Shown one piece after another: positions 8,407-16,566 of a stretch of 64,000 nucleotides of DNA. Within the stretch, counting starts at the first letter, position 1; every line of letters begins with the position of its first letter. Origin of the DNA: Eutrophocola sp049446715 (GTDB taxonomy: Bacteria; Pseudomonadota; Gammaproteobacteria; Pseudomonadales; Pseudohongiellaceae); assembly GCA_049446715.1 (NCBI GenBank), contig JBMTQX010000012.1, positions 1 through 64,000 on the forward strand. Reading direction: 5' to 3'. Below the pieces are notes generated by a model. It was not told the origin of the DNA and ran no database searches. It saw only the letters and a program-made list of their open reading frames with translations. Both the position numbers and the translations under genes were made by a program.

Positions 8407-8494
8407 AAGGATAAACGGATAAAAGGGGGTATTCTTTCGACTGTCATTAAAGCGTCTGTCTTTTATCCGTTTTTCCTTTTATCCGTTTATCCTT
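8407..8494. repeat. 20-bp perfect inverted repeat of purine/pyrimidine-rich sequence
   Basis: The left arm AAGGATAAACGGATAAAAGG (8407-8426) is the exact reverse complement of the right arm at 8475-8494. A second, near copy of the right arm (8460-8478) precedes it. It lies in the galU-manC gap, downstream of manC. It could act as a transcript-end hairpin or be a repeat remnant. Confidence 0.75.
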
Positions 8495-8505
8495 CTATCT
8501 TCTTT

Positions 8506-9915
8506 TTACGTGCCCACCCTGCCATAGATATCATCAAACCGCACAATATCATCCTCCCCGAGATAACTGCCGCATTGCACCTCAATCATCACCAGTTCCT
8601 CGGTGCCGCGGTTTTCCAGGCGATGTTTGGTCTCCAGCGGAATGAAGGTGGACTCATTGGCCTGCAGGTCCATTTCCTGCTGACCGATGGTTACACGTGC
8701 CGTACCCTGCACCACAATCCAGTGCTCTGCGCGCTTATGGTGCAACTGGAGCGATAATGAGGCGCCCGGCTTCACGCGTATACGTTTGACCTGAAAGCGC
8801 TCACCATGGGCCAGGCTTTCATAGGAGCCCCAGGGCCGGTAGACGCGGACGTGGCTATCGGCCTCAGTGCGACCGGCCTGCTTGATGGTGTCGACCATGC
8901 CTTTCACATCCTGCACCCGGTCCTTCGCCGAAACCAGGACCACATCGGGGGTTTCCACTACCACCAGGTCATCCAGGCCAATCACCGACACCAGCCGAGA
9001 TTCGGCATAAATGTAGGAATCACAGACATCACTGAGCAATACGTCGCCACGGCTGACATTGCCGCTCGCATCAGAATCACTGTGATCCCACAGCGCCGAC
9101 CAGGCCCCGAGGTCATTCCAGCCGGCATCCAGGCTGACCACCACGCCATTACGGGTATGCTCCATCACGGCATAGTCGATGGAGTCGGACGGGCAAGTGG
9201 AAAAAATCTCGGCGGGGATACGTTTGAAATCCAGATCGTCGGCGCAGCCCTGCCAGGCCTCACGACAAACTCGCAGTATCTCTGGCGCATGCTCGTTCAG
9301 TTCAGCCAGGTAGGCTCCGGCAGCGAACATGAACATGCCGCTGTTCCAGTAATAGTCGCCGGATGCTAGATACTGCCGGGCAGTTTCCAGGTCAGGCTTT
9401 TCAACAAACGCCTCAATGGTATGGCCTGAGGTCAGGGCATCGCCGCGACGGATATAGCCATAGCCGGTTTCGGGGTGGCCTGGCACAATACCGAATGTGG
9501 CCAGCTTGGCGTTTTCAGCGTGAGCCGCTCCGTCCGCGATGGCGGCATGAAACACGGGAATGTCAGCAATCAGGTGATCGGCAGCCAGCACCAGCAGGAC
9601 GGATTCCGGCGCGGTAGCGGCCAGTGCCGCCAGAGCAACTGCCGGCGCTGTATTGCGGCCTTCGGGTTCCAGGACAATTGTCGCGTTGTCGATGCCCAGT
9701 TCACGCAGTTGTTCTGCTACCAGGAAACGGTGTTCTTCGTTGCAGACCACAATGGGTGCCGTGACGTCCTCAAGGCCGTTCAGGCGGGTCAGGCTTTGCT
9801 GGAACAGGGACTGGGCACCCGGTTCGAAAGACACAAACTGCTTGGGATAAAGTTTGCGGGACACCGGCCACAGCCGTGACCCGACACCTCCTGCCATAAT
9901 CACCGGTGTGATCAT
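8506..9915 (-). CDS. manC: Mannose-1-phosphate guanylyltransferase/mannose-6-phosphate isomerase
   Basis: A 469-residue bifunctional type II enzyme. The N-terminal GDP-mannose pyrophosphorylase domain carries MAGGVGSRLWPVSRKLYPKQF (nucleotide loop and KQF) and the sugar-site segment FVEKPD (about 165-170). The C-terminal cupin isomerase domain carries LQLHHKRAEHWIVVQGTARV with the metal-binding QxHHxRAEH motif near residues 398-408. It produces GDP-mannose for polysaccharide or LPS sugars together with the phosphomannomutase encoded two genes downstream. No glycosyltransferases lie in the window, so the end product is unknown. AlgA, CpsB and ManC are alternative names for the same enzyme type. 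Confidence 0.93.
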   Translation of the reverse strand: MITPVIMAGGVGSRLWPVSRKLYPKQFVSFEPGAQSLFQQSLTRLNGLEDVTAPIVVCNEEHRFLVAEQLRELGIDNATIVLEPEGRNTAPAVALAALAATAPESVLLVLAADHLIADIPVFHAAIADGAAHAENAKLATFGIVPGHPETGYGYIRRGDALTSGHTIEAFVEKPDLETARQYLASGDYYWNSGMFMFAAGAYLAELNEHAPEILRVCREAWQGCADDLDFKRIPAEIFSTCPSDSIDYAVMEHTRNGVVVSLDAGWNDLGAWSALWDHSDSDASGNVSRGDVLLSDVCDSYIYAESRLVSVIGLDDLVVVETPDVVLVSAKDRVQDVKGMVDTIKQAGRTEADSHVRVYRPWGSYESLAHGERFQVKRIRVKPGASLSLQLHHKRAEHWIVVQGTARVTIGQQEMDLQANESTFIPLETKHRLENRGTEELVMIEVQCGSYLGEDDIVRFDDIYGRVGT

Positions 9916-10038
9916 TGTCTCTCCTTGCGGTTTACTGCCGGTAAAGCACCCTGTTACATGCCCGGGACCGGGCTTTCAGGGAACCGGGATTATATAGACT
10001 TTCCGGGCAAATCATTAGGGTTTCCATAATGTTATCTC

Positions 10039-10044
10039 TATAAT
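10039..10044 (+). promoter_or_regulatory. Probable -10 element of fabA
   Basis: A perfect TATAAT lies 45 bases before the fabA start. At the expected spacing the -35 position reads TTAGGG-like, a weak match, so expression may depend on an activator, as for fabA in other gammaproteobacteria. No FadR or FabR site was confirmed. Confidence 0.4.
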
Positions 10045-10089
10045 GGCGACCTTTTGTTAAGGAAGACCGCCTTTAGCGGCAACCCAAGA

Positions 10090-10626
10090 ATGTCATCAGC
10101 CTTTTTTACTCCCAAGAACAGCTACGAAAAAGATGAACTGATTGCCTGCGGCATGGGCGAGATGTTCGGCCCGGGCAACGCCAAACTGCCCATCGGCAAC
10201 ATGCTCATGGTAGACCGCATCGTCGAGATCAACGCGGACGGCGGCTCCGAAGGCAAAGGCCTGATTCGGGCCGAGCTCGATATCAATCCGGACCTGTGGT
10301 TCTTTGAATGCCATTTCCGCGGCGACCCGGTCATGCCCGGCTGCCTCGGCCTGGATGCCATGTGGCAGCTAGTGGGTTTTTACCTGGGCTGGCGCGGCAA
10401 TCCCGGCAAGGGCCGTGCGCTGGGCTGCGGCGAAGTGAAATTTACCGGCGAAATTCTGCCTGACGCCACCAAGGTGGTGTATGAACTGGATATCAAGCGC
10501 TTGATCGAGCGCAAGCTGATCATGGGCATCGCCGATGGCAAGGTTTCGGTCGATGGCAAGGTCATTTATACTGCGAAAAGCCTGAAAGTCGGGCTTTTCA
10601 AGCCGGATGACAAGCTGGGCGAATAA
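10090..10626 (+). CDS. fabA: 3-hydroxydecanoyl-ACP dehydratase/isomerase
   Basis: A 178-residue enzyme of anaerobic-type unsaturated fatty acid synthesis. It dehydrates 3-hydroxydecanoyl-ACP and isomerises trans-2- to cis-3-decenoyl-ACP. The hot-dog fold signature FFECHFRGDPVMPGCLGLD holds the catalytic histidine, and GEVKFTGEILP and RLIERKLIMGIADGKV are conserved FabA segments. Length is close to the usual 171 residues. The start was chosen at ATG 10090 because it gives a normal N-terminus; a TTG at 10054 would add twelve unusual residues. Partner fabB follows after 236 bases that contain several AGACTGAAAA-like and AAGTCACTAG direct repeats but no gene. Confidence 0.95.
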   Translation: MSSAFFTPKNSYEKDELIACGMGEMFGPGNAKLPIGNMLMVDRIVEINADGGSEGKGLIRAELDINPDLWFFECHFRGDPVMPGCLGLDAMWQLVGFYLGWRGNPGKGRALGCGEVKFTGEILPDATKVVYELDIKRLIERKLIMGIADGKVSVDGKVIYTAKSLKVGLFKPDDKLGE

Positions 10627-10862
10627 GCCGACTGAAAAAGCCGTCTGAAAAGAGCAGACTGAAAAAACAGACTGGTAGACACACCAACAAACGGCCAGAG
10701 TATCGCAATGGCGTCATCAGCAGTCTTGAGCCTGCCAGGCAACAACGCTTGATACCCCGGATTGCCGGTCTCTCCCGACACAGTTGGGTCCAGCACAGCC
10801 AACGACTAGGACGTATCGTAAGTCACTAGGAAGTCACTAGAAGTAACGAGGGGGCAACAACA

Positions 10863-12083
10863 ATGCGACGAGCTGTCGTGACAGGCCTGGGTATCACATC
10901 CTGCCTGGGACTGGATAAAGCAACAGTACTGGAATCCCTGCAGCAGGCCCGCAGCGGGATTACCTTACGCCCGGATTACCAGGAAATGGGCATGCGCAGT
11001 CATGTCGCCGGCGCCGTGGACGTCAATCTCGAGGAACTGATTGATCGCAAAACCCTGCGCTTCATGGGCGATGCCGCGGCCTTTGGTTACCTCTCCATGC
11101 AGCAGGCCATTCTTGACGCCGGCCTGGAAGAATCCGATGTCTCCAATATCCGCACCGGCATCATCATGGGCGCCGGCGGCTCCTCCACGCAAGACATGGT
11201 TGAAAGCGCCGATATCCTGCGCGAAAAAGGCCTCAAGCGTGTCGGCCCTTACCGCGTCACCCGCACCATGGGCAGTACCGTATCTGCCTGCCTGGCGACC
11301 CCGTTCCGGATCAAGGGCGTCAACTATTCCATATCCTCTGCCTGTTCCACTTCGGCACACTGTATCGGCAACGCCGTGGAGCTGATCCAGCTCGGCAAGC
11401 AGGACATTTTGTTTGCCGGTGGCGGCGAGGCCGAGCACTGGTCCCTGAGCTGCATGTTCGATGCCATGGGCGCGCTGTCCACCAAGTACAACGACACTCC
11501 CGGCAAAGCCTCCCGTGCCTACGATGCGGACCGCGACGGTTTCGTGATTGCTGGCGGTGGTGGCGTTCTGGTCGTGGAAGAACTGGAACATGCCAAAGCC
11601 CGCGGCGCCAAGATCTACGCCGAGATAACGGGCTATGGCGCCACCTCTGACGGCTACGACATGGTCGCCCCGTCCGGTGAGGGCGCTGTGCGCTGCATGC
11701 AGATGGCCATGGCCACCATGCGCAACCCGAAGATCGACTACATCAATGCCCACGGCACCAGCACGCCAGTGGGCGATGTCACCGAGATCAAGGCCGTGCG
11801 CGAAATGTTTGGCGACAACATTCCCGCCATCAACTCCACCAAATCGCTGTCGGGCCATTCCCTGGGCGCCGCCGGTGTGCAGGAAGCCATTTACAGCCTG
11901 CTGATGATGGAAAACAATTTCATCTGTGAGTCAGCCAATATCGACAACCTCGATCCGGCCCTGGAAGGAGTGCCCGTGGTGCGTGCGCGCCAGGATGACG
12001 TTACCCTGAACGCCATTATGTCCAACAGCTTCGGCTTCGGCGGCACCAACGCCACCCTGGTGTTTGAACGCTTCGAGGAATGA
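10863..12083 (+). CDS. fabB: 3-oxoacyl-ACP synthase I
   Basis: A 406-residue ketoacyl-ACP synthase that elongates the cis-3-decenoyl-ACP made by FabA. C161 in SISSACSTSAHC is the acyl-binding nucleophile. NAHGTSTPVGD and NSTKSLSGHSLGAAG hold the two catalytic histidines, and MSNSFGFGGTNATLV is the C-terminal gate motif. It aligns over its full length with E. coli FabB rather than FabF (for example RKTLRFMGDA and FVIAGGGGVLVVEELEHA). The downstream DsbD-alpha-like gene starts only one base after the stop codon and is probably co-transcribed. Confidence 0.95.
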   Translation: MRRAVVTGLGITSCLGLDKATVLESLQQARSGITLRPDYQEMGMRSHVAGAVDVNLEELIDRKTLRFMGDAAAFGYLSMQQAILDAGLEESDVSNIRTGIIMGAGGSSTQDMVESADILREKGLKRVGPYRVTRTMGSTVSACLATPFRIKGVNYSISSACSTSAHCIGNAVELIQLGKQDILFAGGGEAEHWSLSCMFDAMGALSTKYNDTPGKASRAYDADRDGFVIAGGGGVLVVEELEHAKARGAKIYAEITGYGATSDGYDMVAPSGEGAVRCMQMAMATMRNPKIDYINAHGTSTPVGDVTEIKAVREMFGDNIPAINSTKSLSGHSLGAAGVQEAIYSLLMMENNFICESANIDNLDPALEGVPVVRARQDDVTLNAIMSNSFGFGGTNATLVFERFEE

Positions 12084-12084
12084 C

Positions 12085-12570
12085 GTGAGCACCGGCATGC
12101 GTCACAGCATTCTGCCCGGGTTACTGAGCACCCTATTCCTGTTTTTTTCCCCGTCCCTGTATGCGCAGGGCTTCGGCCTGAACACGGGCGGCAAACTGCC
12201 GGAAGTGCGCAACAGTGTGCTGCCGACCGAGGAAGCCTTTGCCCTGAGCACGTTTATCGAAGCACCCGGCACGGTGGTGCTGCTGTGGGAAATAAAAGAC
12301 GGGTATTACCTGTACCGGAATAGCCTCGCGGCAACGGAGGCCGGTGCGATGGTTGCCCTGGGCGAGCTACCGGCTGCGATCACGATCGAGGATAAATTCT
12401 TTGGTAATGTGGACGTCTATTTTGACCGGTTGTTGCACCGCTTTCCGCTGTCCGCCCTGAACGTGCAAAACCATAGCGTAACTTTCGAGCTGCAGTATCA
12501 GGGCTGCGCCAAAGACCTGTATTGCTATCCCATGCAACACCAGACTGTGACATTGTCCCTGCCCCAATAA
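12085..12570 (+). CDS. Free-standing DsbD alpha-domain (nDsbD-like) periplasmic protein
   Basis: A 161-residue protein with a signal peptide ending near SLYAQ. It matches only the N-terminal periplasmic domain of thiol:disulfide interchange protein DsbD: LPTEEAFALS, VVLLWEIKDGYYLYR, and the redox pair in YQGCAKDLYCYP, with the same five-residue spacing as C103/C109 of E. coli nDsbD. The transmembrane and thioredoxin-like domains of full DsbD are absent, and the downstream sequence does not encode them. Two starts are possible: GTG 12085, directly behind a GAGGAA Shine-Dalgarno inside the fabB end, or ATG 12097. It may relay electrons from another DsbD/CcdA protein to periplasmic targets; this is inference. 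Confidence 0.78.
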   Translation: MSTGMRHSILPGLLSTLFLFFSPSLYAQGFGLNTGGKLPEVRNSVLPTEEAFALSTFIEAPGTVVLLWEIKDGYYLYRNSLAATEAGAMVALGELPAAITIEDKFFGNVDVYFDRLLHRFPLSALNVQNHSVTFELQYQGCAKDLYCYPMQHQTVTLSLPQ

Positions 12571-12632
12571 CGAAGCGGCAGGTAGGCATAGCTGGACATT
12601 ATCGTAAACTCCCGGACCTGGCAAAACTGGTC

Positions 12633-12796
12633 GGCCGGAAGAGGCTCGCAGAGCCGTCATCTGGCATGGCGACCACCGGTCGCTTGAAGCCCCTCGCCAA
12701 CCCCGATGCCCGAAAAGCATCGGAAGTCAGTCAGCACCCTTGTTCAACCGGCTTTGCCCTTGCCGGATGACGGCTCTGCGAGCCTCTTCCGGCCCA
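12633..12796. repeat. Long inverted repeat, 29-bp perfect core, about 95-base loop
   Basis: The left arm (12633-12665) and right arm (12761-12796) pair perfectly over GGCCGGAAGAGGCTCGCAGA plus nine further bases, with a few more beyond one mismatch. The loop contains a smaller CCGATGC/GCATCGG hairpin (about 12702-12722). The arms hold CTTCCGGCC, seen in other intergenic repeats here. No reading frame covers it. It fills most of the 315 bases between the convergent nDsbD-like and tamB genes; the remaining flanks show nothing else recognisable. It could be a MITE-like element or a bidirectional terminator. Confidence 0.8.
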
Positions 12797-12885
12797 CGCT
12801 TGAAAAATGAACACAGAAGGCCGACACAACAAACAACTCTCAAGACGCCTACCTCTTGCCCCTTGCCCCTGAAAAAATGCCAGCG

Positions 12886-15800
12886 TTATTTTTCAACCGT
12901 GTAGGTCAAATCCACCGACTGGCTGACCCCGGTTTCCACTTCCAGGCGCAGGCGCTCAGTCAGGATGTAATCCAGTGTGAGCACATTTTCGCGGTCGAAC
13001 AGACCGATGTCATAGCGCATGAACAGATTCGGGGTCAGGTATTTGCCCAAGCCCAGAGAACTGTCGCGGTAGGTGTCGCCGCTGTTGTTGAGGGCCACCG
13101 TGTCGATGCCCAGTTTGCTGATGACCGAGTCCGTCAGGCCCTGGCCCTTTTCCAGTCCCAGCAGAGCAATGGCGCCAAGCATGTTTTCGCCGCTCTGCTG
13201 GCCGGCATTGGCATCGCCAAAGGAGTTGCCGGTGACCAGCAGGGAGAGGATTTCACTTTCCGGCAATGACGGCGTGGAGAACAGCTGACCCTGGATATTG
13301 CGCGCTGTACCGTTCATGAGAAGGCCCACCTCGGCGACCCGGGTTTCCCGCACGGCGCGGATATCCAGCGCCGGGTTGAGTGGATTACCCAGGAACAGCA
13401 GGCGGCCATTGCGGATTTCCAGGCGCTGACCATAGAGGGTGTAACTGCCTTCGGTAATGTTCAGTTCCCCATGGGCCAGCATGGGACGATCAATCGTCTG
13501 CTTGAGTTCCAGGCCACCGGTCATGGCCAGGCTCAGGCCATAGCCCTCGAACGTGACATTATCCCCCATGCCCAGGCGCACATCGACTGTCACCGGAATT
13601 CTCCCCAGTAACTCCGAGGCGGCGCCCTCACGCTGCACTTCATCATCCTCGATGATGACCACATCGCGGGTGACATCGACAGAGCCCTTCGCGGCAAGCG
13701 CTTCACGCTCACTGAAGTCGATATTGAGCAGCGGCACATTGAGACTGCCACTGACATCGAGCTGCTGGTTGCGAAAATCCAGGACGATATTCGGCGCCAC
13801 ATTCATGCGGGTTTCTTCGGTGTTGAGCAGTTCAAAATCCTCGCCCTGCACTTTCACGTGTAGTGCGCGCGAATCCAGCAGCGGCATGGTCATGAGACTC
13901 TCGAGACGGATTTGTCCCGCCCCGGATCGGGCGCTGCCGGCTATGGTGATTTCATTGCTGTTTGCACTGCGAAAATCCAGGTCGATGGCGGTCAAGGCAA
14001 GGCCATATTCCGGCACACGCAGGCTGCCGTTATCCAGGCTGGCATCCATGTTCAGCAGCGGACGTTCCAGCGTACCACTGATGGAACCGCTGGCGCCGAA
14101 CTCGCCACGCACAACCGTCAGGGTCGGAACCAGGGCTTCCAGCCAGGCAATATTGTTGAAGGTAAGACTGAACTGTCCTCCCAGGACCTGTGCATCATCC
14201 AGGCTGAACGCGCCATCGAAATCCCCCTGTAAATCCAGGCCATTGGCTTCCGACAGGTACAGACCAAAGCGGCTTTGCAAACCCCAAGCCCCAGCCATTC
14301 GCTCGACACTGAGATCGACATCATCAATGCCGTAGCGCTCCACCTGCACGGTATTGGTCTCCGCTTCAGTCTCGGCAATCTGGATCAAACCTAGCGTGAC
14401 ATCGCCCGGGACCAACACGGCCTCCAGTGTGGTCTGGGCCCAGTCTCCCCCCAGGCCGGCAAAGTCTACCGCCAGGTCGAGCGAGCCTGTCACGAAAGCG
14501 CTATCAGGCATGGCAATCGTGAAGGCATGCAGGAGGTCAACCAGCCCGGGCGGGCGGGCGGCCAGTTGAGCCACGATCGCTTCGGTGCCAGGCACCGCAT
14601 CAGGCAGGTTGTCATTGAGCCAGGCCAGCGGCAGGTTATCGATCGCCACGTTGCCGGTCAGGCCATTGTCTGACAGCCACTCCCCCTCGCCGCAGACCCG
14701 GATGCTGTCCATGCGCCAGCAATGACTGTTGAAAGCGGCCGCGCCTGATGCCGACTTAAGCTCCAGCGCATCCTGCAATACCCATTCGCCAAACGGTGAC
14801 GCTATCTGCAGACTGTCGAATATTCCGGCCCAGCCGGTCTGGGCGTTCTGCCCGGTCCCGGACAGCGCCAGCGAATATGCCGGTCCCCGGGTGGACAGGC
14901 TGAACGCATGATCAGCCGGGGAACCGGTCAGCTCAGCCATGCCCCCGGTCTGGACATAGGTCTGCCCGGCCAGCGCGATATCAAGGTTGCTGAAGGTGAG
15001 ATTGACCGCGTTATCTGTGCCGCGATAGCTGGCCTGGGCATCGAGCACTGCCAGCCGGATCTGCGTGGAGCCATCGCTGTAGGCCACGTTTGATGCCGTC
15101 AGGGATCCGGCGACCTGGGGAGCATCCAGTGTGCCGGTCAGGGTCCCAGCACCATCGATCTCACCGGTCAGGCCAGCCATCAGCTGGGTCAGCGCCGGGG
15201 CCTGCAGTGCCCAGTCGAGATTCAGTACCGGCGTCACGCTGCCATTGAGCAACAGCGAATTGACGTCAGAGACCAGCGTCAGGGATATGTCATTGACGGT
15301 GCCGCCAAGCAGGGACACTTCACCGCTGCCCGTCAGCGGATAGCCGTTCAGGCTTCCCGTCAGGGTGGCCAGGCTCAACTCAGTGACTGTCTGCCCGCCT
15401 GCCGTGTTGACGGTTACGGCGCCGCTGCCATTCACATCCACAAGTTCAACCTGGGCAATCAGGTCGCCGTCCGTAAAATCGGCCAGTCGCCATGACAGGC
15501 TCAGCGCCAGGGCGTCGGCAAGGGCGATGGTGCCTTCCGTGGCCAGGTGAAAGCGCGGATTGTCCAGCTCGGCGGTGCGGATGCGTAATTCCGCATCGGC
15601 ATACTGCGCCGAAACTGCCAAACCGGTAGTGCCCAACGGCGTCATGGTCACCTGCGCTTCGGCTTCCAGCGCGATACGTTCCGGCGTGCCGGCGGTGGTG
15701 ATGGCACCGGTAAAGTCGGTCAGGTCAGGCATCCCGAACGCTGCCCCATTGATATTGGTGGCGGCATGACTGAGGTCGAAGACCGGGGCAGCGCCGCTGC

Positions 15801-16566
15801 TGAATCCGGTTTCAAGGGTGCCGGTAGTGGTGACAACCACCGGATTTAGCATGACATGCTCAATGGCCAGCGTATCCAGGTCCCCGAAGACCATCAGCTG
15901 ACCGCTACCGGCAAACTCACCCAGCGGCGCCTGCCACGTTGCTTCGGCGGAGACGCGCTGATCAGCAAGGACCGTCAGTGCGGGACTGATCCAGGTTGCG
16001 TTATCACGTGTGATACGGGCGGAAACCTGCGCCCTTGCCCTGTCCAGGGCAAGGCTGCCGGTGATGGCCTGCAGGGTCAGCGGCGAAGGGCCGTTCAGGG
16101 TGAACGGGGCAAGGCGGATCTCATCTGCCGCCAGTGTCATCGGTAACTCAAACAGGCTTTGCAACAATGCAGCCGGGTCGGCAGGTTCGTCACTGGCAGC
16201 TGGGGTGGTTGGCGGAGATACGGCCAGCCCCCTGGCTTCCAGCAGGCTGATATGGACATGCTTGTTAAACAAGGCCGCCACACTGAAGGTGATGCCGACG
16301 TACTCCGCGTTCACGCGCAGGCCGGAAGCCGTGTCGCGGACATTCAACTGCTCGATGGCAAGCTCACCCAGCAGGGTACCGTTGATGGTGCCGGTTTCCA
16401 CACGCAGCGTGGAGTCCCGGCTTGCCTGGTCCAGCGCTGTCCGCAGCAAAAAGGCCGTGCCGCCTTCCGTACCCACCAGGATCAGTACGGTTAACAGCAG
16501 CACCGCTGCTCCGGACAACAGGCCATAGAGGCTACGGCGCAACAGGGGCCGCAAGCGATCCCGCAT
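12886..16566 (-). CDS. tamB: Translocation and assembly module inner-membrane protein TamB
   Basis: A 1226-residue envelope protein. A single N-terminal membrane anchor (SLYGLLSGAAVLLLTVLILV, about residues 13-32) is followed by a very long beta-rich repeat region typical of the AsmA/TamB bridge family. The C-terminal DUF490 domain ends the protein, with DNVTFEGYGLSLAMTGGLEL, ALDIRAVRET and ending in VETGVSQSVDLTYTVEK. With TamA it links inner and outer membranes for barrel insertion and, in recent models, phospholipid transport. It starts at ATG 16566, overlapping the tamA stop in a TGATG arrangement that implies translational coupling; an adjacent GTG one codon earlier is an alternative. 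Length is normal. Confidence 0.92.
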   Translation of the reverse strand: MRDRLRPLLRRSLYGLLSGAAVLLLTVLILVGTEGGTAFLLRTALDQASRDSTLRVETGTINGTLLGELAIEQLNVRDTASGLRVNAEYVGITFSVAALFNKHVHISLLEARGLAVSPPTTPAASDEPADPAALLQSLFELPMTLAADEIRLAPFTLNGPSPLTLQAITGSLALDRARAQVSARITRDNATWISPALTVLADQRVSAEATWQAPLGEFAGSGQLMVFGDLDTLAIEHVMLNPVVVTTTGTLETGFSSGAAPVFDLSHAATNINGAAFGMPDLTDFTGAITTAGTPERIALEAEAQVTMTPLGTTGLAVSAQYADAELRIRTAELDNPRFHLATEGTIALADALALSLSWRLADFTDGDLIAQVELVDVNGSGAVTVNTAGGQTVTELSLATLTGSLNGYPLTGSGEVSLLGGTVNDISLTLVSDVNSLLLNGSVTPVLNLDWALQAPALTQLMAGLTGEIDGAGTLTGTLDAPQVAGSLTASNVAYSDGSTQIRLAVLDAQASYRGTDNAVNLTFSNLDIALAGQTYVQTGGMAELTGSPADHAFSLSTRGPAYSLALSGTGQNAQTGWAGIFDSLQIASPFGEWVLQDALELKSASGAAAFNSHCWRMDSIRVCGEGEWLSDNGLTGNVAIDNLPLAWLNDNLPDAVPGTEAIVAQLAARPPGLVDLLHAFTIAMPDSAFVTGSLDLAVDFAGLGGDWAQTTLEAVLVPGDVTLGLIQIAETEAETNTVQVERYGIDDVDLSVERMAGAWGLQSRFGLYLSEANGLDLQGDFDGAFSLDDAQVLGGQFSLTFNNIAWLEALVPTLTVVRGEFGASGSISGTLERPLLNMDASLDNGSLRVPEYGLALTAIDLDFRSANSNEITIAGSARSGAGQIRLESLMTMPLLDSRALHVKVQGEDFELLNTEETRMNVAPNIVLDFRNQQLDVSGSLNVPLLNIDFSEREALAAKGSVDVTRDVVIIEDDEVQREGAASELLGRIPVTVDVRLGMGDNVTFEGYGLSLAMTGGLELKQTIDRPMLAHGELNITEGSYTLYGQRLEIRNGRLLFLGNPLNPALDIRAVRETRVAEVGLLMNGTARNIQGQLFSTPSLPESEILSLLVTGNSFGDANAGQQSGENMLGAIALLGLEKGQGLTDSVISKLGIDTVALNNSGDTYRDSSLGLGKYLTPNLFMRYDIGLFDRENVLTLDYILTERLRLEVETGVSQSVDLTYTVEK

